Shown here one piece after another: positions 53,071-61,041 of a DNA stretch of 64,000 nt (within the stretch, counting starts at the first letter, position 1; the number at the start of each line of letters is the position of its first letter). Made by a program: the position numbers and the translations under genes. Where the stretch lies: positions 1 through 64,000 of the forward strand of contig CASEKE010000009.1 of the NCBI GenBank assembly GCA_949288415.1, given 5' to 3'. This DNA is from an uncultured Spirochaetales bacterium (GTDB taxonomy: Bacteria; Spirochaetota; Spirochaetia; Sphaerochaetales; Sphaerochaetaceae). The notes under the pieces were generated by a model. That model was not told where the DNA came from. It was given only the letters and a program-made list of their open reading frames with translations, and ran no database searches.

Positions 53071-54090
53071 ATGATGAATGGATTAGGATGCACAAGCTTC
53101 TCATGGAGCACCAAGGATCGGCGCAATCTGCTTGGCCGTACATACGATATGTTCGGAAATCTGGATGCGAACAGGATTTCCGTCGTGAACGAGGGTTATG
53201 GACTCTCGCTGTCTCCGGATGGATCGCGGAAAGTAGCGATCAGACGTCCATTTCTTTCCATGAGCGTGGTGGGTACGACCGCATCTCCGGTCTTCGTGGA
53301 CGGAATCAACATCGACGGCCTCATGGGATGTCTGCTGAATTTCCCCGGATTCGGATGTTTCGATACCAACAAGGAAGACGATTGCGTGGATATCTATCCC
53401 GGGAGCTTCCTGGGCTACATACTCGGTACCTGCTCGTCTGTCGATGAGGCAGTCCGGGTTATGAAGAAAGTAAACATGACATCAGAGAAGGTCTATGGAA
53501 GCATAATGAGCGTGCATTACATCTTCTCGGACAGAACGGGAGAGACAATTGTCGTCGAACCTGTCGATGGAGGTCTTGCCGTGCATAGGAATACCATAGG
53601 TGTCATGGCCAACAGTCCCGACTATATGTGGCAGATGACGAATCTGAGGAATTACATCGCGATAAGCCCCGTGCATACTCCTCCTTCATACATCGCGGGC
53701 GAGGAGTTTTCTGCGATAGGAGAGGGAACCGGAGGCATGTTCGGGCTCCCCGGCGGATATTCTTCTCCTTCCCGTTTCGTCCGGATTGCATTGGCGAAGA
53801 CTTTCTGCCCCATGGGGAGCGATGAGACGGATGGTGTACGAAGGATGTTCCAGGCGTTCTCCTGCGTGACTATTCCTGAAGGCTTTTTGCGCAGGAGCCC
53901 CGAAAGCGAGGATTCCGAACAGACTCTGTGCACAAGCGTGATGTGCTCGGAAAGCATGACGTATTACTTTTCGCCTTTTACGGACAGGAGAATCACTGCA
54001 ATAAGGCTGCAGGATGCCCTGTCAGGGCACAAGGATCCGATATCCTACATAGACATACCGCGGAAGGAGGATATCTCGTTCATCTCATGA
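53071..54090 (+). CDS. Choloylglycine-hydrolase-family amidase (bile salt hydrolase/penicillin V acylase type)
   Basis: The 339-residue Ntn hydrolase shows the family start CTSFSWSTKDRRNLLGRTYD, with Cys7 as the expected nucleophile after removal of six residues (MMNGLG). The usual Gram-positive enzymes begin directly with Met-Cys. Other family sites are Asp in RTYDMF, FPGFGCFDTN near residue 95 and MANSPDYMWQ with the conserved Asn near residue 180. It cleaves linear amide bonds such as conjugated bile salts, penicillin V or acyl-homoserine lactones; the substrate cannot be told from sequence. There is no export signal, so it is cytoplasmic. A single gene. Confidence 0.88.
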   Translation: MMNGLGCTSFSWSTKDRRNLLGRTYDMFGNLDANRISVVNEGYGLSLSPDGSRKVAIRRPFLSMSVVGTTASPVFVDGINIDGLMGCLLNFPGFGCFDTNKEDDCVDIYPGSFLGYILGTCSSVDEAVRVMKKVNMTSEKVYGSIMSVHYIFSDRTGETIVVEPVDGGLAVHRNTIGVMANSPDYMWQMTNLRNYIAISPVHTPPSYIAGEEFSAIGEGTGGMFGLPGGYSSPSRFVRIALAKTFCPMGSDETDGVRRMFQAFSCVTIPEGFLRRSPESEDSEQTLCTSVMCSESMTYYFSPFTDRRITAIRLQDALSGHKDPISYIDIPRKEDISFIS

Positions 54091-54113
54091 GGCCATGAAG
54101 GTCAAGGAGAGTC

Positions 54114-54156
54114 GAAAAAAATGCCGCATCATGTCCGATGCGGCATCTTTCTTTTC
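54114..54156. terminator. Bidirectional terminator between the amidase and the amino acid importer
   Basis: ATGCCGCATC pairs with GATGCGGCAT around ATGTCC. T-rich sequence follows on the plus strand, and six A on the other side serve the minus strand. Confidence 0.9.
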
Positions 54157-54166
54157 CGGAAAAGGA

Positions 54167-55669
54167 TCATTCTATTTCCTTTATTCCATTCAGTATTCTG
54201 TCCTTCTTCCTTCTCTTGGGATCGATCGAATGTTCTACCCACGTGACGATCCTCGTCAGGATCGCCGATATGACGAAGTACATGATCGCCGTCACGATGA
54301 GAGGGAAGAACGCCTCGTACGTTCGGCTCCTGACAAGATCGCTTATCTTCGTGAGATCCAGAACGGCTATGTAGCCTACGACCGAGGTTTCCTTTATGAG
54401 CGTGACCACCTCGTTGCGGTAGATTGGCAGGAAGTGCTGCGCGGCCTGCGGAAGTATGATTCTGAAGAAGCTCTGATGCTCCGAGTATCCAAGTGCCGTG
54501 GAGGCTTCGAACTGTCCTTTGCCTATTGCGTTGCAGCCCACTCTCAGCATGTCGATCATGGAACATGCGAACATCAGAGAAAATCCTACTACCGACACCC
54601 ATGTGCCGCTGAGCTTGGAAGATCCGAACACGATGTAGTATAGAATCATCAGCAACAGGACCGTGGGCATGCCGTGTATCAGCCAGAGGAACACGTTCGT
54701 ACCTCCGTTCATTATCTTGTTACCCTTCCTGCAGAGCATGAAAATGCAGAATCCGAGGACGGTACCTGCAAGAATCGAAGTCACAGTGATCAGTACAGTA
54801 ACTCCTGCACCCTGCACGAACAGCTTCCATCTGGACTCCCTCAGGAACGTTTTCTCGAAGCTCTGTCCAAGTTTTTCGAAGAAACCGAGGGCCGACTCGT
54901 CCTCGCCGAGGACGACAAGACGTATCGGGGTGGAGTAGTAGATGTCGGAAAGCGTTCCCGTCTCGTTTCTCTCCTCGCTGACTACGATGTTCATTCCTAT
55001 GTCGTATTTGCCGCTTTCAACTCCGGGCGCTATCGCTTCGAAAGGAACTTCGAAGAATTCGGGCGTGTAGCCGTATTCCCTGGCGAAGCGGCAGATGAAA
55101 TCGACGTCGAATCCTGAGATGTTGCCGTTGCTTATGAACGAGAATGGTTCATAACCGCCTTCGACCGCAATAGCTATGGTACCGTTCTCGCCTGTGAACC
55201 CAGTGATGTCGCACGTGTCGTTCACAGGGTCGAAGTCGGCGATCCAGTAGTCGTAGAGCTCGTCCAGAAGTCCGTTCTCATTGCTTTCCCTGATGAATGC
55301 GTTGAGCTCCGACAGAATCCTGTCCTGCCGATCGTTGTTTCCTATGATGCAGGTTGCGTTTATGTACCCGGCAGGCTCGTCCAGTACGGCAAGATCGGGA
55401 TGGTTCTTCTTCTGGACTCCGTAGCTGACTTCCTCGATGAGATACGCATCTATCTTGCCGGACTTGAGGGCAAGGATCATGTCGTTGGGCATCGTGTAGT
55501 ACTGTATCGTGCTGGAAGGGACCCTGTCCTTTATGAGTTCCTCGTAGAGGACTGCCGTCTGTACGCCGATATTGTGCCCGTCGAGATCCTCGATGGTCTC
55601 GAATTCGGCTGCCGTGGCGACAGAGACGACGCAGATGAGCATGACCAATATGGCAAACAGCTTTTTCAT
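54167..55669 (-). CDS. Polar amino acid ABC importer: permuted binding domain fused to permease
   Basis: The 500-residue protein starts with a signal peptide (residues 1-21). Residues 24-142 match the second half of a polar amino acid binding protein (IEDLDGHNIGVQTA through ELYDYW). Residues 162-255 match the first half (GTIAIAVEGGYEPFSF, SGFDVDFICRFA). The two lobes are thus in swapped order. A HisM/GlnP-type permease follows (about residues 285-490), with the ATPase-contact motif EASTALGYSEHQSFFRIILPQ near residue 395. The binding domain lies tethered outside the inner membrane. It follows the ATPase gene by two bases. The ligand is a polar amino acid by family. Confidence 0.87.
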   Translation of the reverse strand: MKKLFAILVMLICVVSVATAAEFETIEDLDGHNIGVQTAVLYEELIKDRVPSSTIQYYTMPNDMILALKSGKIDAYLIEEVSYGVQKKNHPDLAVLDEPAGYINATCIIGNNDRQDRILSELNAFIRESNENGLLDELYDYWIADFDPVNDTCDITGFTGENGTIAIAVEGGYEPFSFISNGNISGFDVDFICRFAREYGYTPEFFEVPFEAIAPGVESGKYDIGMNIVVSEERNETGTLSDIYYSTPIRLVVLGEDESALGFFEKLGQSFEKTFLRESRWKLFVQGAGVTVLITVTSILAGTVLGFCIFMLCRKGNKIMNGGTNVFLWLIHGMPTVLLLMILYYIVFGSSKLSGTWVSVVGFSLMFACSMIDMLRVGCNAIGKGQFEASTALGYSEHQSFFRIILPQAAQHFLPIYRNEVVTLIKETSVVGYIAVLDLTKISDLVRSRTYEAFFPLIVTAIMYFVISAILTRIVTWVEHSIDPKRRKKDRILNGIKEIE

Positions 55670-55671
55670 CC

Positions 55672-56784
55672 TTACTCCTCCTCGATCCATTTGAAACGTA
55701 TGGAGATCAGATGCTCGTAACCCATCGGATCCCCTTCGATGTCGTCCTGACGCACTTCCGTGGTCGGTTCCGCAAGAAGGCTCTGGAACAGGTGGCTGCC
55801 GGAGGTGTAGACATCGAACTTTTCGCCTTTGTAGCAGATCAGCATGGAGAGTATGTCGAGCTTCTCCGAGTATTCGACCTTGACAAGTATGTCCGGCACT
55901 TCCGAATTGGAGGCGATGTTGTTTATGCAGATTTCTTCCAGCGACAGCGTCAGCTTGCTGAGACGTTCCGCCTCGATAAGCAGCTTCTCGCCGTAGGCCA
56001 GGAGCTCCTCGTTCATTGCCTCGATGTCGAAGTCGGTCGAGTCTATCTTGTATGTGAGCGAGGTCAGTCTCTGGATGAATTTCTTGGTCATCTCCTTCTT
56101 CGGATGCTCGAATATCTGCTTCGGCGTTCCATCTTCGTATATGTACCCGTCGTACATGAACAGTATCCTGTTGGAGATCTTTCTTGCAAAATCCATCTCA
56201 TGCGTCACGATCATCATCGTCCTGCCGGTCTTTGCAAGCATCTTTATTACGGATTGGACTTCCCCGATCATCGACGGGTCGAGAGCGGACGTTGGCTCGT
56301 CGAACAGAATGATGTCCGGATCCATCGCGAGCGTCCTGGCTATGGCTATTCTCTGCTGCTGACCGCCGGAGAGTTCATCCGGGTATGCGAATACCTTGGA
56401 TGCCAGTCCTACCTGCTGAAGCAGGTACATGGCCTTGTCGTATGCCTCCTGGCGGCTTCTTCCGAGAAGCGTGATCTGTGGATTCATGATGTTCTCGATT
56501 ATCGTGAGATGCCCGAACAAGTTGAACGACTGGAACACCATGCCCATCTTCTTCCGGATCTCGTTGAGATTGCATCCACTTTCCGTGATGTCCTGTCCAT
56601 CGACAATGATGTTTCCGGAAGTCGGCTCCGTGAGCATGTTGATGCAGCGGAGAAGGGTGGACTTGCCTGTTCCTGACGGCCCGATGATCGATATCACATC
56701 TCCGTCGTTGATCGTGACATTGATGTCCTTCAGCGGGATGGTATCGTCATCAAATACTTTTCTTAGGTGCTTAATCTCTATCAT
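55672..56784 (-). CDS. Polar amino acid ABC ATPase with C-terminal GHKL-like extension
   Basis: Residues 1-245 are a standard GlnQ/HisP ATPase: Walker A GPSGTGKST at 35-43, signature LSGGQ at 138-142, Walker B IILFDEP at 158-164, switch VTHEMDFA at 193-200. Residues 250-370 are an extra domain absent from ordinary GlnQ (about 240-250 residues). It resembles a degenerate RsbW-like GHKL ATPase fold: SLEEICINNIA at 281-291 fits the N-box, and ICYKGEKFD at 316-324 fits the G1 strand without its Asp. The glycine lid is missing, so ATP binding there is doubtful and a regulatory role is more likely. It is the first gene of a two-gene operon with AGGAGAG before the ATG. Confidence 0.88.
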   Translation of the reverse strand: MIEIKHLRKVFDDDTIPLKDINVTINDGDVISIIGPSGTGKSTLLRCINMLTEPTSGNIIVDGQDITESGCNLNEIRKKMGMVFQSFNLFGHLTIIENIMNPQITLLGRSRQEAYDKAMYLLQQVGLASKVFAYPDELSGGQQQRIAIARTLAMDPDIILFDEPTSALDPSMIGEVQSVIKMLAKTGRTMMIVTHEMDFARKISNRILFMYDGYIYEDGTPKQIFEHPKKEMTKKFIQRLTSLTYKIDSTDFDIEAMNEELLAYGEKLLIEAERLSKLTLSLEEICINNIASNSEVPDILVKVEYSEKLDILSMLICYKGEKFDVYTSGSHLFQSLLAEPTTEVRQDDIEGDPMGYEHLISIRFKWIEEE

Positions 56785-57045
56785 CGCACTCTCCTGAAAA
56801 AATGACGGAAACTATTACAGATCAAGAAAATCTATCACGTAACCACGTCTTTATACACAATTTCAAACATTTAGGCTAGCCGCAATATGGCCATATGGCG
56901 GAAAAGGGCGACAATTGTATGCCTGTAATGCCTTTTCCCGAAATTGTTCAAGGCCCTCAGAAATGGAAACCGGACGGATTCGAGCCTACTGCGACCGTAC
57001 CTTTGGGCGGCACTTTTCCCCATGACAGATGCCAGGTGTCTTCAA
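56785..57045. other. Gap between the importer and the orphan protein
   Basis: It holds the importer promoter (minus-strand TATAAA near 56850) and an ATATGGCCATAT palindrome at 56884-56895 of unknown meaning. No gene was seen. Confidence 0.4.
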
Positions 57046-57351
57046 TCATGGTATATATCGGACGAAGCCGTCGTCCGACAGATAGTACTCGTACCCGTTG
57101 GCAAGCAGCAGTATATGCCTGTGGCAGGTCGCTGCGTCTCCTCGCCCTCCTGGACCGTCGAACCGCCCCATGTACTGGAGATCTCCAGACCTGGGTCTCC
57201 TGCAGTATACAGTCAGTGTCCTTTCCAGAAGCTTCACGTTTGCCGAAAGGAAATCGAATACGGCCTTCGCGAGGGAATCGGCCATGTCGGAAAAGTCGTA
57301 GTAGCGATGGATTGCATTGTCGAGAAGCAGCAGTTCATATCTGTATATCAT
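57046..57351 (-). CDS. Orphan 101-residue protein
   Basis: The product is unrecognised. It starts MIYRYELLLLDNAIHRYYDF, is rich in Tyr, Arg and Leu, and ends with a GYEYYLSDDGFVRYIP segment that looks like a beta-hairpin. There are no membrane spans and no signal peptide. The only supporting evidence is a TATAAG -10 element six bases before the ATG, matching the leaderless pattern of other genes here. It lies between the amino acid importer and the alpha-glucosidase, transcribed in the same direction as both. Confidence 0.45.
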   Translation of the reverse strand: MIYRYELLLLDNAIHRYYDFSDMADSLAKAVFDFLSANVKLLERTLTVYCRRPRSGDLQYMGRFDGPGGRGDAATCHRHILLLANGYEYYLSDDGFVRYIP

Positions 57352-57363
57352 GCTATTCTTATA
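57352..57363 (-). promoter_or_regulatory. -10 box directly before the orphan gene (leaderless start)
   Basis: TATAAG (57363-57358 on the minus strand), six bases, then ATG. No Shine-Dalgarno sequence. Confidence 0.4.
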
Positions 57364-57420
57364 GCCCGGAAAACGGATATATGAAGAGCTTCTTTCCTGT
57401 GGTGCCAGGTTTCCGTCATC

Positions 57421-59073
57421 CTATCTTCTTTCCAGGAGAAACGCTTCATACGGCTTCAGGACCATGCTTTCTTGTGCGCTTCTTTTGCCGTTTGAAATGA
57501 CCGACATCCAATTGCCTGCCGGCAGGGAGTACCTCCGTGGGCTGTCCGAGAAGTTCAGAAGAACCAGAAATTCCTTGCCGTATCCCATTCTCGAGAATGC
57601 GAATATGCAATCGTCGCCTGTGTTGTGGAATTCCATGCTTCCTCTTCTCAGACATGGCTCTTTTTTCCTTATTTCGATCAGTTTCCGGTAGAAGGAGAGT
57701 ATGGATTCATCGTCAGCCAGAGAACTTTCGACGTTTATCGTACGATAGTTCCCGTTGATTTCCAGCCATGGTTTCCCTGTCGTGAAGCCCGCGCCCTCTT
57801 CGTTTTTCCATTGCATCGGAGTTCTCGCATTGTCCCTGCTGATTGCGGCGGCTATGCGCAGTGCCTCCTCCTCCGACTTTCCTTCGAGCAATGCCGTACG
57901 ATAGGCGTTTCTCGTATCTATGTCATTGTAGCAGCCGATCGAAGGGTAGTGCACGTCCGTCATACCGATCTCCTCCCCCTGGAAGATGAAAGGCGTTCCG
58001 GGCAGCGTCTGCATGAGCATGGCCAACATCTTTGCCGAGTCGATCCTGTACGTTGTGTCGTTCCCATATAGCGAGACCTGTCTGGGCTTGTCGTGGTTGG
58101 AAAGGAATCGGGCCCACCAGCCGTCGTCCTTCATAGTTTCATATGACGCGACGATGTCTCTCTTCATCTTGGCGGGGGACCAAGTCCCGATCTCGACTAT
58201 CGGAGGAACGAACGGTATCGCCATCTTGAATTCCTTCCTATCCTCGCTGCAGTAGTCGCGGTAGTCGGAAAGCTTCTTTATGTTGACTTCTCCGACTGCG
58301 AATGCATCGTACTCGTCCAGGATTCGGCATATGTCCTTTATTATGGCGTGTGTACCGGGCCTGTTCGAGATGGCATCCATGTCAAGCGCATATCCTTCGG
58401 CGTTGAGCGTGTTCGTCGAATCGCAGAAGTCGCCTTTGTCCAGATAGCTTATTGCGTCCACTCTGAAGCCGTCCACTCCGAAGTCGAGCCAGCGCCTTAT
58501 CATGGCGAAGATGCTCTTTCTCACTCCTTCGCTTTTCCAGTTCAGATCGGGTTGCTCCTTTGCGAACATGTGAAGATAGTACTGTCCCCTTTCCTCGCAG
58601 TATTCCCATGCGCTGCCGCCGAAGCAAGACGCCCAGTTGTTCGGTTCCTTACCGTCCTTGGGGTCTTTCCAGATGTAATAGTCGCTGTATTGTCCGGTAC
58701 GCGATTTTCTCGATTCCCTGAACCATTCGTGGAAACTGGATGTATGGTTAACCACCAGATCCATTATGAGGCAGATTCCCCGTCCATGTGCCTCGTCCCT
58801 AAGCCTTTCAAGATCCTCGATCGTCCCGAATACGGGATCGATGCGATCGTAGTCGGCTATGTCGTAACCGTTGTCGTAGCAGGGGGAGACATATATGGGG
58901 GAGAGCCATATGGCATCGATTCCCAGTTTCTCCAGATAGTCGAGCTTCGAGATTATGCCCGGAAGATCGCCTATTCCGTCCCCGTTAGAATCCATGAAGC
59001 TTTTCGGATAGATCTGGTAGATTTCCAGATCCTTGAACCAGTCCTTGCTTCTTTTTTCCCTTGTATGTTCCAT
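57421..59073 (-). CDS. GH13 alpha-glucosidase (oligo-1,6-glucosidase type)
   Basis: The 550-residue cytoplasmic enzyme hydrolyses alpha-1,6 or alpha-1,4 glucosidic bonds in short oligosaccharides such as isomaltose, or trehalose-6-phosphate in some relatives. GH13 regions are all present: DLVVNHTS, GFRVDAIS with the nucleophile Asp near residue 205, AVGEVN with the acid Glu near 260, and FLSNHDKPR. The QIYPKSFMDSNGDGIGDL start is typical of subfamilies 29/31. The start at 59073 follows GGGAGGGG, and the open frame before it is non-coding. It is a single gene; no sugar transporter is adjacent. Confidence 0.93.
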   Translation of the reverse strand: MEHTREKRSKDWFKDLEIYQIYPKSFMDSNGDGIGDLPGIISKLDYLEKLGIDAIWLSPIYVSPCYDNGYDIADYDRIDPVFGTIEDLERLRDEAHGRGICLIMDLVVNHTSSFHEWFRESRKSRTGQYSDYYIWKDPKDGKEPNNWASCFGGSAWEYCEERGQYYLHMFAKEQPDLNWKSEGVRKSIFAMIRRWLDFGVDGFRVDAISYLDKGDFCDSTNTLNAEGYALDMDAISNRPGTHAIIKDICRILDEYDAFAVGEVNIKKLSDYRDYCSEDRKEFKMAIPFVPPIVEIGTWSPAKMKRDIVASYETMKDDGWWARFLSNHDKPRQVSLYGNDTTYRIDSAKMLAMLMQTLPGTPFIFQGEEIGMTDVHYPSIGCYNDIDTRNAYRTALLEGKSEEEALRIAAAISRDNARTPMQWKNEEGAGFTTGKPWLEINGNYRTINVESSLADDESILSFYRKLIEIRKKEPCLRRGSMEFHNTGDDCIFAFSRMGYGKEFLVLLNFSDSPRRYSLPAGNWMSVISNGKRSAQESMVLKPYEAFLLERR

Positions 59074-59335
59074 GGTCCCCTCCCTTGTCTGTACCGAGTC
59101 CATCCACTTCGGTTATTATACTTCCTCCGATCGCTCCATGTATATGGAATATGCATAGTTTATCGTAGCGTAGCCATGTCGAATGTACTATAAAAACCTT
59201 CAGAATGCGGACAGCGGTCTTCGTTGCCGTTTTTGACCTAAACCGATTCATAATAGTGTAGTATAAGAATAAATACCTATACAGTAAGCAATTATAAAGA
59301 TTTTCCGAATCCTTTCCGGTATTTCAAATTTAACC

Positions 59336-59405
59336 TTTACAGGTTGCATGACCCATGTTATTATAAAACCTGTAAAAGTGATATCAGTATTCAAAAGTGA
59401 TATCA
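59336..59405 (+). promoter_or_regulatory. TRAP operon promoter with a double operator
   Basis: TTTACA (59336-59341), a 17-bp spacer and TATTAT (59359-59364) form the promoter. Just downstream a 13-bp direct repeat, AAAAGTGATATCA, occurs at 59374-59386 and 59393-59405. Each copy contains the palindrome TGATATCA, with centres 19 bp apart. The position between start point and ribosome binding site suits a repressor, plausibly the GntR protein encoded at the end of the same cluster. The rest of the 352-base gap (59074-59335) is AT-rich with nothing else recognised. Confidence 0.6.
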
Positions 59406-59425
59406 CAAAATAGGAGGAGATTTCA

Positions 59426-60454
59426 ATGAAGAAACTAGCTGTATTCGCACTTGTGATTCTCGTCGCCCTCACAGGTGTCTTTGCAAACGGAAGTTCCGAG
59501 GAAACCGCATCCGGAAGCTCGGACAAGGTCTACACAATCAAGCTCGGCCACACCATGAGCACCGCGCATCCTCGCCACGTCGCACTGCTCGAGTTCGAGA
59601 AGTACGTCGAGGAGAAGACCGATGGAAAGGTCCAGGTGGAACTTTATCCTGCCGGCGTTCTCGGTTCTGAGCCCGATATGCAGGAATCCATGAGAATGGG
59701 TACCCTCGAAGCCTTTGTCGGTGGACCGTTCGACACGATTTCAAAGAAGCTCAATCTGTTCCTCATGCCGTTCTTCTTCGACGACCAGGACGCTCTGATG
59801 AGAGCCGCCAAGAATGAAGAGGTCTTCAATATAATCGCAAGCGATGCAGAGGCCGGCGGACTCAAGGTCCTCGCGATCGGCGACGGCGGTGCAAGACAGA
59901 TCACGAACTCCAAGAGGAGAATAACGAAACCCAGCGACATGAAGGGCCTTAAGCTCAGGACGCCTTCCATCGAGGCGATCATGGTCTGCATGGAAACCCT
60001 TGGCGCTTCGACGGTCTCCATCCCGCTTGCCGATTGCTACATGTCTCTCAAGACAGGTGTCGCCGACGGACAGGAGAACCCGATTGCCACGATCTACGAC
60101 CAGAAGCTCTACGAGGTGCAGGAGTACATCACATATGTAAACTACCAGTATCATCCGGAAGTACTTACGATGAATGCGGCGTTCTACAATTCTCTTCCCG
60201 CAGAGTACCAGCAGATCCTCAGCGATGCGGCATGGATGTTCATCGATCTCGAGAACCAGATCTCTCTCGAGAACGAAGAGGCAAGACTTGCGGAGATGAT
60301 CGACTACGGTTGCGACGTCTACACACCGACAGCCGAGGAGAAGCAGGCTTTCATCGATGCATGCGCTCCTGTGTACGACCATTTCGTAAACACGCTGCAC
60401 TACTTCTCTCAGGAGGAACTGGATCTGGTGAAGTCCCTTGCACAGGGAAATTGA
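59426..60454 (+). CDS. TRAP transporter substrate-binding protein (DctP type)
   Basis: The 342-residue periplasmic protein has a signal ending FANGSSEE and no lipobox cysteine. It matches the DctP family of receptors for carboxylates and sugar acids. Motifs are IKLGHTMSTAHPRH at the start of the mature protein, GMTxx-like GLKLRTPSIE near residue 180 with the conserved Arg that binds the substrate carboxylate, and VADGQENPIATI near residue 215. AGGAGGAG precedes the ATG. It is the first gene of the TRAP-aldolase cluster. Confidence 0.93.
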   Translation: MKKLAVFALVILVALTGVFANGSSEETASGSSDKVYTIKLGHTMSTAHPRHVALLEFEKYVEEKTDGKVQVELYPAGVLGSEPDMQESMRMGTLEAFVGGPFDTISKKLNLFLMPFFFDDQDALMRAAKNEEVFNIIASDAEAGGLKVLAIGDGGARQITNSKRRITKPSDMKGLKLRTPSIEAIMVCMETLGASTVSIPLADCYMSLKTGVADGQENPIATIYDQKLYEVQEYITYVNYQYHPEVLTMNAAFYNSLPAEYQQILSDAAWMFIDLENQISLENEEARLAEMIDYGCDVYTPTAEEKQAFIDACAPVYDHFVNTLHYFSQEELDLVKSLAQGN

Positions 60455-60471
60455 CAGTCTTCCGCTTCGAC

Positions 60472-60499
60472 AAGCCTGGCTGTACGGTCAGGCTTTTTT
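60472..60499 (+). terminator. Partial terminator between binding protein and TRAP permease genes
   Basis: AAGCCTG pairs with CAGGCTT around a ten-base loop, with six T overlapping the stem end. It probably lowers expression of the membrane subunits relative to the binding protein. Confidence 0.7.
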
Positions 60500-60510
60500 A
60501 AGAGGTAAAC

Positions 60511-61041
60511 ATGAATAAACTATTGAAAATCCTGGATGGCATCGTATCGTTTATTCTCATCGTCCTTGTAGGTTTCCTCGCTGTCGGGGTGGCCATAACG
60601 ATCGTTCTGAGATATTTCTTCGGGCTTTCGTTCAGCACTCTGGAGGAGTTCCTCACGATGGCTTTCATCTTCACGACGCTTTTCGGATCCGCTCTCGCGA
60701 TAAGGGAAAGGCAGCATATATCGATAGCTTTCCTCGCCGACAGGTTGGCAGGGGACAGCAGGATCAGAAAGACCATATCCGTGATTCTCGTCGATGCATC
60801 GATCATTTTCGTTTCGGCCGTCATGGTCTACTACTCGTGTAGATGGATCGGGCAGGTAGGATCCTTCGTATCCCCGAACTCCCATCTTCCGATGGCCGTA
60901 TATTACATTTTCGTACCTATAACGTTCGCGCTGACGATATTCTATGCGATCGTGGATATCCTCTCCCGTTTCTTCTCCATAGAGGATTCGAAGAGCGGAT
61001 ATACGACCGATGACGTACTCCCGGAGGAGGAAGAAAAATGA
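60511..61041 (+). CDS. TRAP transporter small permease (DctQ type)
   Basis: The 176-residue inner-membrane protein has four helices in the DctQ arrangement. The family features are FGLSFSTLEEFLTMAFIF near residue 40 and AIRERQHISI near residue 70. A charged C-terminal tail ends the protein. It overlaps the large permease gene by 4 nt. Confidence 0.92.
   Translation: MNKLLKILDGIVSFILIVLVGFLAVGVAITIVLRYFFGLSFSTLEEFLTMAFIFTTLFGSALAIRERQHISIAFLADRLAGDSRIRKTISVILVDASIIFVSAVMVYYSCRWIGQVGSFVSPNSHLPMAVYYIFVPITFALTIFYAIVDILSRFFSIEDSKSGYTTDDVLPEEEEK

Noticed and set aside
56884-56895. ATATGGCCATAT palindrome as an operator
   Set aside because: It occurs once, away from a clear promoter; a 12-base palindrome in AT-rich DNA is weak evidence.
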